DNA of 64,000 nucleotides, from NCBI GenBank assembly GCA_020635015.1, contig JACKAP010000004.1, forward strand, positions 186,001 to 250,000, given 5' to 3'. This DNA comes from Calditrichia bacterium (GTDB lineage Bacteria > Calditrichota > Calditrichia > RBG-13-44-9 > J075). The notes beneath the pieces were generated by a model. That model did not search any database. It saw only the letters and a list, made by a program, of their open reading frames with translations, and was not told the origin of the DNA. A program made the translations under genes and the position numbers. How positions within the stretch are numbered: position 1 is the stretch's first letter; each line of letters opens with the position of its first letter. Below, piece after piece: positions 43,904 to 52,400 of the stretch.

Positions 43904-45694
43904 ATGATCCTGACCCTGTTCGACTGGAGCATCATCCTGGCATTTTTTGCCTTCTCATTGCTGATCGGCTTATATGCTGCCAAAACCGCCGGTAAAGATA
44001 CTGCGGAATTTTTTCTCTCCGGCCGCAGCATGCCCTGGTGGCTGCTCGGGGTATCGATGGTGGCCACCACTTTTTCCTGCGATACCCCCAATCTGGTGAC
44101 TGACATTGTGCGCCAGAACGGGGTCTCCGGTAACTGGGCCTGGTGGGCCTTTCTGCTGACCGGCATGCTGACCGTATTCGTCTACGCCCGGTTGTGGCAG
44201 CGCTCCCAGGTGCTGACCGACCTGGAATTTTACGAGATCCGCTATAGCGGGAAGATGGCTGCTTTCCTGCGCGGCTTCCGGGCGCTCTACCTCGGGGTGT
44301 TCTTCAACATCCTGGTGATGGCGACGGTTTCCCTGGCAATGATCAAGATCGGGGCGGTGATGCTGCAGTGGTCGGATGTGAAGACCCTGCTGGTCGTCTC
44401 CTCCATCACAGTGATCTATAGTATGATGGGAGGCCTGCGCGGGGTGATGCTGACCGATTTCTTCCAGTTTATCATTTCGATGATCGGGGCGATCGGCGGA
44501 GCGCTGATCCTGATTAATATGCCGGAGATCGGCGGGCTGGATGGCCTGCTGCAGCATCCGGCGGTGGCGCCGCGCTTGAATATCCTGCCAGATTTTAACA
44601 ATACCGAAGCGCTGATCACCCTGCTAATTTTGCCCCTGGCGGTGCAGTGGTGGAGTGTGTGGTATCCCGGCGCGGAACCGGGCGGCGGGGGGTATGTGGC
44701 CCAGCGGATGCTGTCCGCCAAGAGTGAAGCCGATTCGGTCGGCGGCACTTTGCTGTTTAACGTCGCCCACTACGCCCTGCGCCCCTGGCCCTGGATCATC
44801 GTCGCCCTGGCTTCATTGGTGATTTTTCCGGATATCGCCAGCATGCGCGCGGCCTTTCCCAATGTCGACCCGGCGATCATCAAACACGATTTCGCCTACC
44901 CGGCGATGCTTTCCTATCTGCCGGCAGGATTTCTAGGGCTGGTAGTCGCCAGCTTGATCGCTGCTTTTATGTCAACAATTTCCACCCATCTCAACTGGGG
45001 GTCTTCCTATATCGTCAATGATTTCTACAAACGGTTCGTCGATCCCCAGGCCAGCGAGCGTATCCTGGTGCTGGTGGGGCGGATCTCTACCCTGCTGCTG
45101 ATGGTGGTCGCCTGCATTTTCGCCCTGCTGCTCAGCAATGCCCTGCAGGCTTTCAACATCCTGCTGCAGATCGGTGCCGGCACCGGGCTGATCTTTATCC
45201 TGCGCTGGTTCTGGTGGCGCATCAATGCCTATAGCGAGATTACCGCGATGGTGGTGTCTTTTTTGATCGCGCTGTATTTTAATTTCGTGCATTCGCACAC
45301 CGGCCTGCCGGAACTTTCCAATGCCGCCCAACTGGTCAGCGGGGTACTGATCACCACTGCCGCATGGGTATTGGTGACTTTCCTCACCCGGCCAGTCGAC
45401 ACCACCACGCTCTTGAAATTTTACCGGCTGGTTCGTCCGGGCGGGCCGGGATGGCAGAAGCTGGCCGGGCTTGCAGCAGAGGATGGTGAGCTTAGTAGCG
45501 ATCACATTCGTCACGATTGGGATGTGCCTTCGGGCATCATCGCCATGATCGCCGGCTGCCTGGCGGTTTACGGAATGCTCTTTGCAGTGGGATATTGGCT
45601 CTATGGAAATACCGGCCCGGCGAGTATCATGACCATTATTGCATTGGGTGCCGGTGCCTGGCTGGTGCGGTTTTTTAGGAAACGCTCATACTGA
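43904..45694 (+). CDS. Sodium/solute symporter (SSS family), third paralog
   Basis: ATG at 43904 follows AAGGAAAA by 7 bases; the frame from 43811 runs back into the CCAGCAT repeats. 596 residues, about 14 TM helices. SSS marks: TAEFFLSGRSMPWWLLGVSM, VATTFSCDTPNLVTDIVRQN, and LIAAFMSTISTHLNWGSSYI with VNDFYKRF. The CDTPN and HLNWGSSY forms place it in a different SSS subgroup from the two SGLT-like paralogs. Between a galactokinase-like gene and a glucosidase, it probably imports a monosaccharide, perhaps galactose. Confidence 0.87.
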   Translation: MILTLFDWSIILAFFAFSLLIGLYAAKTAGKDTAEFFLSGRSMPWWLLGVSMVATTFSCDTPNLVTDIVRQNGVSGNWAWWAFLLTGMLTVFVYARLWQRSQVLTDLEFYEIRYSGKMAAFLRGFRALYLGVFFNILVMATVSLAMIKIGAVMLQWSDVKTLLVVSSITVIYSMMGGLRGVMLTDFFQFIISMIGAIGGALILINMPEIGGLDGLLQHPAVAPRLNILPDFNNTEALITLLILPLAVQWWSVWYPGAEPGGGGYVAQRMLSAKSEADSVGGTLLFNVAHYALRPWPWIIVALASLVIFPDIASMRAAFPNVDPAIIKHDFAYPAMLSYLPAGFLGLVVASLIAAFMSTISTHLNWGSSYIVNDFYKRFVDPQASERILVLVGRISTLLLMVVACIFALLLSNALQAFNILLQIGAGTGLIFILRWFWWRINAYSEITAMVVSFLIALYFNFVHSHTGLPELSNAAQLVSGVLITTAAWVLVTFLTRPVDTTTLLKFYRLVRPGGPGWQKLAGLAAEDGELSSDHIRHDWDVPSGIIAMIAGCLAVYGMLFAVGYWLYGNTGPASIMTIIALGAGAWLVRFFRKRSY

Positions 45695-45826
45695 GGACTG
45701 TGTAATGCTGAGAACTTTTGCTGGGGCATGGTGTATTTATACAGTGCGATTGACGGATGTTGTGCGACAACCGAATATAAGCAGAAGATCGATCATCCAG
45801 GAATAACAAAACCGCAATAAATATCC

Positions 45827-48505
45827 ATGACGAAAGAATCCCAAAGACTCGCCGCCGCCAACGCCGGTACTGCGCCCTGGAAAAAATGGGGGCCCTACCT
45901 CAGCGAGCGCCAATGGGGCACGGTGCGGGAGGATTACAGCGGTGATGGGAAGGCCTGGCTGTATTTACCGCATGAACATGCCCGCAGCCGGGCCTATCGC
46001 TGGGGAGAAGACGGCATCGGGGGGATCTGCGATGAACAGCAGTTGCTCTGCCTGGCTTTCGCTTTCTGGAACGGCCGCGATCCCATTCTGAAAGAGCGCC
46101 TGTTCGGCCTGACCGGCTACCAGGGCAATCACGGCGAAGATGTGAAGGAATATTATTACTACCTCGACAGCACGCCGACCCATTCTTATATGAAAATGCT
46201 CTACAAGTATCCCCAGACAACATTTCCCTATGAACAACTGCTGGCGGAAAACGGCCGCCGCGACAAGCGTGACCCGGAATATGAACTGATCGATACCGGC
46301 ATCTTTGACGATGATCGTTATTTCGATGTGTTTATCGAATATGCCAAGCTGGAGGCGGAGGATATCCTGGTGCGGGTGAGGGCCTACAACCGCGGACCGG
46401 AAAGCGCCGGGTTGCATTTGCTGCCCCAGATATGGTTTCGCAACACCTGGGATTGGGGGCGCGATGAGCGAAAGCCCGAAATTGCACTGGATCCGGAAAG
46501 TGCGCTCCGTTTACATCATCCGGCGCTGGGGGAGATGTATTTGCATCGCGACGGTTCGCCGCAGTTGCTGTTTTGCGATAACCGCACCAACGCGCCGCTG
46601 CTTTTCGGCAGCAAGGATGCCGAGGGGTATTATAAAGATGGAATTCACGAATACCTCGTTTACGGCCGCCGGGAGGCGGTCAACCCGGCGCATACCGGCA
46701 GTAAGGCGGCGCTGCAGTATCACTTCGACGTGCCGGCCGGGGAAGCAGTGGAAGTGCGCCTGCGCTTGTCGCCCCAAAAGCAGCGCCGGCCGTTTCAGAA
46801 GTTCGCCGAAATGTTCTCCCGGCGCATTGCCGAGGCAGATGAATTTTATGAGGATTTGCAGCGCGGCATGGTCGATGCCGACGCCCGCAACGTGCAACGC
46901 CAGGCCTTCGCCGGGATGCTGTGGTCGAAACAGTTCTACTATTTTGACGTGACCCAATGGCTGGAAGGCGACCCGGCTCAGCCCAACCCGCCTACGGAAC
47001 GCTGGCAGGGTCGCAACCGGGAGTGGCTGCATCTCAACAATGCCGATATCATCTCCATGCCAGACAAGTGGGAGTATCCCTGGTACGCCGCCTGGGATCT
47101 CGCCTTTCACTGTCTCCCCCTGGCGGTGGTTGATGGGGCATTCGCCAAGGAGCAGCTGGTGCTGCTGACCCGGGAGTGGTACATGCATCCCAACGGACAA
47201 CTGCCGGCTTATGAATGGTCGTTTAGCGATGTCAATCCCCCGGTGCATGCCTGGGCGGCCTGGCGAGTCTACAAGATCGATGCCCGGATGAATGGGAAAG
47301 CGGATATTGCTTTCTTGGAGCGGGTGTTTCACAAACTGTTGTTGAACTTTACCTGGTGGGTTAACCGTAAGGATGCCGGGGGGAACAATATTTTTCAGGG
47401 CGGATTTTTAGGTCTGGACAACATCGGGGTCTTTGACCGCAGCGCCGAGCTGCCCACCGGGGGCCACCTGGAGCAGGCCGACGGCACCAGTTGGATGGCG
47501 ATGTACTGCCTGAACATGATGCGCATTGCGATTGAACTGGCGCTGGAAAAACCAATCTACCAGGATATGGCCACCAAATTTTTCGAACATTTTCTTTACA
47601 TCGCCGCGGCGATGACCAATATCGGAGGAAACGAGGTTAACTTATGGGATGATGAGGACAAATTCTATTATGATGTGCTGAACACTCCCCAAGGGCACCT
47701 GATCCCTCTGAAAATCCGCTCGCTGATCGGTTTGATCCCGCTGTTTGCAGTAGAAATCCTCGAACCGGAGACGCTGGATAAGCTGCCGGAATTCAAAGCC
47801 CGCCTGGAATGGTTCCTCAACTACCGCCCGGACCTGACCGAGTTGATCTCCCGCTGGAACGAGCCCGGCGCGGGAGAGCGGCGGCTGCTCTCCCTGCTGC
47901 GCGGGCACCGGATGAAGAAACTGCTAACGCGTATGCTCGATGAAGCGGAATTCCTTTCCGCTCATGGGGTGCGGGCGCTCTCAAAATATCACCGCGACCA
48001 TCCCTATACCTTTCATGTCAACGGAGACACCCTGACGGTGCGCTATCAGCCGGCCGAATCCGACACCGGGATGTTTGGAGGTAACTCCAACTGGCGCGGT
48101 CCGGTATGGGTGCCGGTGAATTTTCTGATCATCGAGGCGCTGCAGCGATTCCATCACTATTATGGCGATGATTTTAAAGTGGAATATCCCACCGCTTCCG
48201 GCCAGTACCGCACTCTGCAGGAAATCTCCGATGCCTTAAGCGATCGCCTCTGCGGGATTTTCCTCCGCGACGCCCACAGTCGCCGGCCGCTATTTGGCAC
48301 CAATGAAAAATTTCAAACCGATCCCCATTTCCGCGACTACCTGTTTTTCTACGAATATTTCCATGGCGAAACCGGCCGGGGCCTGGGCGCCTCGCACCAA
48401 ACCGGCTGGACCGGGCTGATCGCCAAGCTGCTTCAACCGAGGGACGATGCGCATGGGGCATGGGGCATGGGGCATGGGGCAAAAGACAAAACGCAGGAGA
48501 GATGA
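45827..48505 (+). CDS. GH63/MGH1-like glucosidase
   Basis: 892 residues, no signal peptide, so cytoplasmic. The N-terminal beta domain (WGPYLSERQWGTVREDYSGD, LFGLTGYQGNHGEDVKEYYY) and an (alpha/alpha)6 toroid (WYAAWDLAFHCLPLAVVDGA, NPPVHAWAAWRVYK, GLDNIGVFDRSAELPTGGHL, NSNWRGPVWVPVNFLIIEAL, ASHQTGWTGLIAKLLQP) match bacterial GH63-like or MGH1-type glucosidases. Such enzymes release glucose from alpha-linked oligosaccharides or mannosylglycerate-like solutes; the specificity is not readable. The last about 18 residues (DDAHGAWGMGHGAKDKTQER) are made by a CATGGGG heptamer repeat and look added. Confidence 0.83.
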   Translation: MTKESQRLAAANAGTAPWKKWGPYLSERQWGTVREDYSGDGKAWLYLPHEHARSRAYRWGEDGIGGICDEQQLLCLAFAFWNGRDPILKERLFGLTGYQGNHGEDVKEYYYYLDSTPTHSYMKMLYKYPQTTFPYEQLLAENGRRDKRDPEYELIDTGIFDDDRYFDVFIEYAKLEAEDILVRVRAYNRGPESAGLHLLPQIWFRNTWDWGRDERKPEIALDPESALRLHHPALGEMYLHRDGSPQLLFCDNRTNAPLLFGSKDAEGYYKDGIHEYLVYGRREAVNPAHTGSKAALQYHFDVPAGEAVEVRLRLSPQKQRRPFQKFAEMFSRRIAEADEFYEDLQRGMVDADARNVQRQAFAGMLWSKQFYYFDVTQWLEGDPAQPNPPTERWQGRNREWLHLNNADIISMPDKWEYPWYAAWDLAFHCLPLAVVDGAFAKEQLVLLTREWYMHPNGQLPAYEWSFSDVNPPVHAWAAWRVYKIDARMNGKADIAFLERVFHKLLLNFTWWVNRKDAGGNNIFQGGFLGLDNIGVFDRSAELPTGGHLEQADGTSWMAMYCLNMMRIAIELALEKPIYQDMATKFFEHFLYIAAAMTNIGGNEVNLWDDEDKFYYDVLNTPQGHLIPLKIRSLIGLIPLFAVEILEPETLDKLPEFKARLEWFLNYRPDLTELISRWNEPGAGERRLLSLLRGHRMKKLLTRMLDEAEFLSAHGVRALSKYHRDHPYTFHVNGDTLTVRYQPAESDTGMFGGNSNWRGPVWVPVNFLIIEALQRFHHYYGDDFKVEYPTASGQYRTLQEISDALSDRLCGIFLRDAHSRRPLFGTNEKFQTDPHFRDYLFFYEYFHGETGRGLGASHQTGWTGLIAKLLQPRDDAHGAWGMGHGAKDKTQER

Positions 48506-48617
48506 AAATCCTTGTATAGTAGATCATTTTTTACAGAATCAGAATACCATTGACAAAAAATATCGCTTTGCAAAATCCCCCAAACCATCAAATTTCCCCA
48601 TGCCCCATGCCCCATGC
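48451..48617. repeat. CATGGGG heptamer arms flanking convergent gene ends
   Basis: Four CATGGGG units (48452-48479) encode the glucosidase tail; the inverted CCCCATG units lie at 48595-48617, just before the stop of the opposing gene (48622). The 115 bases between them include the glucosidase stop. Confidence 0.75.
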
Positions 48618-48621
48618 GAAT

Positions 48622-49155
48622 TTACGGCTTCTTCCGCGTCATCTCACTCATCGCTTCCATCGGCTTGCCATCCGGGCCGGTCACCTTGATGGTCACCCGC
48701 ATTTTATCCTCGCCAAGCTTTTCAGTGATGCGGGTGTGTGATCCCATCGCGTCGGTCCATTGCATGGTACTCTTGCTGTCACCCTCCAGAGTACCGCTGC
48801 CCTGGGACATCGTGCGCATAACATCAATCCAGTACCCCTTCAGCGCACCATCCTTGAGGGTTATTGCCCCCATGCCGTGAAAATCGCCGGCACCGCCCAT
48901 GTCGCTGCTGTAATCCATCATCAGAAACTGTCCGTTCAATCCCATCTCACATTTCATCCAATCTTTCGACTGGCCCATCTGCGATTTGGTCCAGCCTTCC
49001 CATTCGCCGACCATCCAGTTCAAAAAGGCATTGTCAAGCGGTTGGGGAGGAGCGGGCATTTCCATACCTTCTCCCTGATTTTCCTTGCCTTCCTGGGCCA
49101 ATACCGGCGCCGCCAGAAGCAGCACTGATAACAATACCACCGACATTCTGATCAT
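48622..49155 (-). CDS. DUF1579 family secreted protein
   Basis: ATG at 49155 with AGGAGG 8 bases upstream; 177 residues. Signal peptide MIRMSVVLLSVLLLAAPVLA, then the DUF1579 pattern: FLNWMVGEWEGWTKSQMGQS, CEMGLNGQFLMMDYSSDMGG, FHGMGAITLKDGALKGYWID, MQWTDAMGSHTRITEKLG. A small lipocalin-like beta barrel by family prediction; function unknown. Divergent from the CHAT/STAND gene, convergent with the glucosidase. Confidence 0.8.
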   Translation of the reverse strand: MIRMSVVLLSVLLLAAPVLAQEGKENQGEGMEMPAPPQPLDNAFLNWMVGEWEGWTKSQMGQSKDWMKCEMGLNGQFLMMDYSSDMGGAGDFHGMGAITLKDGALKGYWIDVMRTMSQGSGTLEGDSKSTMQWTDAMGSHTRITEKLGEDKMRVTIKVTGPDGKPMEAMSEMTRKKP

Positions 49156-49337
49156 AATAATTCCTCCTATATAAAATTGGGTTAGAAATGATGCCACAGA
49201 GCCACAGCGTTTTAAAAGTGTATACTAATTTTATTTTAGTGAACATAAAAATACTAATTTGGAATGGCTAATGTCAAGAAAATTATTTGCGATATACGAT
49301 TATGTTGGGAAAATGTGTGAGAATCGTTATTATATTG

Positions 49338-49346
49338 TGGTATAAT
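49338..49346 (+). promoter_or_regulatory. Extended -10 promoter candidate
   Basis: TGGTATAAT is a consensus extended -10 (TG at 49338-49339, TATAAT 49341-49346) in the AT-rich 49156-49451 gap, about 105 bases before the CHAT/STAND start. No good -35 is visible. A CTCTGTG half repeat (49405-49425) lies in the presumed leader. Confidence 0.35.
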
Positions 49347-49451
49347 TCCCCGGTGGCATCAAGAAAACAGAGCGTCGCATTCTTGAACATGTTTTGTACT
49401 TCTGTGCCTTCTGTGCCTCTGTGGCTAAAGTTTTCCTGATCGACTTTCGGT

Positions 49452-52400
49452 ATGAACAAAAAACAAATGAACAACACCTATACCACATCTGCTCTGCCGG
49501 TAATCTTCCTGGCCTTCGCCAACGACCGCCGGGATTATCTCTATAATCTGACTGAAGAGCAGAACGGCATTCGCAACGCCCTGAGAAGCGCGGAGCGGAA
49601 CGGCCTGTGCGAGGTGGTCTACGAGACCGATACCGACATCGACAAGATTTTCCGTACTTTTGATGAGTACCAGGATCGTATCGCCATATTCCATTACGGG
49701 GGACATGCGGAGGATTATTCCCTGCTGCTCAAGGCGGCGAGCGGTGAGCGCCAGTATGCCCGCAGCGAGGGGCTGATGGCCTTTCTGGCCCAGCAGAAGG
49801 GGCTGCAACTGGCGTTCATCAACGGCTGCTGCTCCCGCCAGCAGGCGGAAGCGCTACGCGATGCCGGGGTGCCGGCAGTAATCGGCACTGCCCAGCCGAT
49901 CGACGATCAGGCCGCCACCCTGCTCTCCATCCAGTTCTATGAAAGCCTCGCCGCCGGCCGCACCCTGGATCAGGCCTGGCAGGCAGCGGAAGCAAAGGTG
50001 AAGACCCGCACCGGGGCGGAGAGCGGCTACCGGGTGCGGGGCGGCATCCGCCGGAAAGATGAACCGCGGGTCAGCTTTCCCTGGAATCTCTACATCCGCC
50101 CCGGCGCCGAGACGGTGCAGGAATGGAATCTCCCCCGGGCGGCGCACAACCCCCTGCACAGCCTGCCCCTGCCTGATTCGTATTACCGTCAACTGCCCCC
50201 GGCCCCGTTTGTGGGATTGCATTATTTCCGCAAGGAAGACGCCGGGATCTTTTTCGGTCGCGGCGCCCAGGTGCGCGAACTGTATAATCACATCTGCGGC
50301 ATTTTCCCGATCATCCTGCTTTACGGCCAGTCCGGGGTGGGGAAGTCCTCTCTGCTGGATGCCGGCCTGCTGCCGCGGATCGAGGATAAATTCGCCGTTG
50401 TCTACGCCCGCCGCAGCCAGGAAATGGGGCTGAGCGGCACCCTGGATGCGGCGCTGCAGGAACTGGCCGGCGAGCCGGGAGAGGAAACGAAGCCGGAATC
50501 AGAGGCCGCACCGGAAAATAATCGACAAGAACAACGGAAAGCGGCGCTGAAACTGTTAGAGGAGACCTCCGGAAAAATTGAAGAAAACCAGGTGCGCCAG
50601 GCCTTGCAGAATCTTATAGATGAACTGCACCGGAAAGCGGAAGCCGCTGCGGCACCCCGCCAAGAACTGAGCGGCGTGTTGCGGCAATGGCGCCGGGTGG
50701 AGGAGCAGACCGGCCGGCCGCTGATCGTGATCCTTGATCAGGTGGAGGAAAAATTTACCCGCCCGATGCCCGCCGCCCCGGAAGACGAACTGACTCACTT
50801 CCTGCGCACCATCCAGCCGCTGTTTGCCGGGGAGGACAGCGGGATTCGCGGCAAGCTGATCCTGAGCTACCGCAAGGAATATCATCCGGAGATCCGCGAT
50901 ACCTTCCAGGCGCTCTCCCTGCCCTATTCGGAAGTGTTCCTGAAGCGCCTCGACCGTGAGGGCATCATCGAGGCGGTGCGCGGGGTGAATCTCCATGAAG
51001 CTACCCGATGGCGCTATCGCCTGGAGTTGGAGGACAGCGAGCAAGGGAATCTCCCGGAGATCATCGCCGACGACCTGTTGGAAGACCGGGAATCGCCGGT
51101 GGCGCCGGTGCTGCAGATCGTGCTGAAGAAACTCTGGGAGATCACTCCTCAGCCGCCGGGCGAGCCGCGGCTTTTTACCGTCGGCGCATACCAGGAGCTC
51201 AAGCAGCAGGGTGTCTCGATGAGCGAGTTCTTCCACCAGCAGATGGCGCAGCTGGCGGAAAATTTTCCCCGGGAGGTCGACTCCGGGCTGGCGCTGGACC
51301 TGCTGCAGGCCCATACGACCCGGATGGGCAGCGCCGGCAGCTGCCGCCGGGAAGACCTGCTGCCCCGTTATGAAGCCTCCCCCCAGCGGCTGAAAGCGCT
51401 GCTCCAGCAACTGATCGATCTCTCCCTGCTGGCGCGTATCGACAATCCCGCTTCCGGCGCCGCAGACCCGGAAGCGGAATTCACCACTATCCTGGCTCAC
51501 GACACCCTGGCCCCGGTAGTGATCCGGGAGTTCAACCTCTCCGACCGCCCCGGCCAGAAGGCGATGCGGGTGCTGGCCAACCGCAGTGGAGGCTGGCGGG
51601 ACGGGAAAGAAGGCGACGTGCTCGACGAAACCGATATGGCGGTTATCAAAGCCGGCACCGCCGGGATGCGCAAGCTGAATTCTGACGAACAGCGTCTCTG
51701 GGAGGCCAGCCGCCAGGCGCTGCTGCAGCAGAAAAAGCAGGCCCGCCGCAAACTATGGGCCGCTGCCAGCATCCCCGGAATTCTGGCGCTGCTGGGCGGG
51801 CTGGTTTACCTGGTGATCCAGTTCAACACGATCTACGAGAACTTCGCGCCCCGCATCTACACCTCGCAGCGGGAAGAGATCCGCTTTACCCGCAGCGCGC
51901 CGTTTGAGGGAGCTGTGACCACCGGCTATTTTGTCGAGGATTTGCGCGATGAAAACCTCGCCCTGAGCATTAAGGAAAATCTGGAGATCGGTTTCGGGCA
52001 GCGCAACGACTGGAAGGTGCTGGCCGGGCAGCTCCCCAAATTGGAAAAAGGCAAATTGTTATATCAGACCGGGCACACCGCCGCCGGGCTGGATACGCTG
52101 CTGGCGTTGGGATCAGATGCTTTCATGGTACTGGCGGAACTGGGAGTGGAGGATGAGCGGGTGGTCGCTCTGATGTTAAAAAGCCTGGCAGACCCGCGAT
52201 CGATGGATCTTCAGCAAACCCATGCCGCGCTGACGACCATGGCTCGTTCCGTTCCGGGAGTGATCACTGCCCTGGGAGCGGCGCTGCAGTCAGGCGATGA
52301 ATCCTGGCAGCCCTATGCACTGGAATTGCTGCTGGATATCGGCGCAACCAACCCGCAGGCGGCCGAGATTCTCCGGGAGTTGCTGAAAACTGGGGATCCG

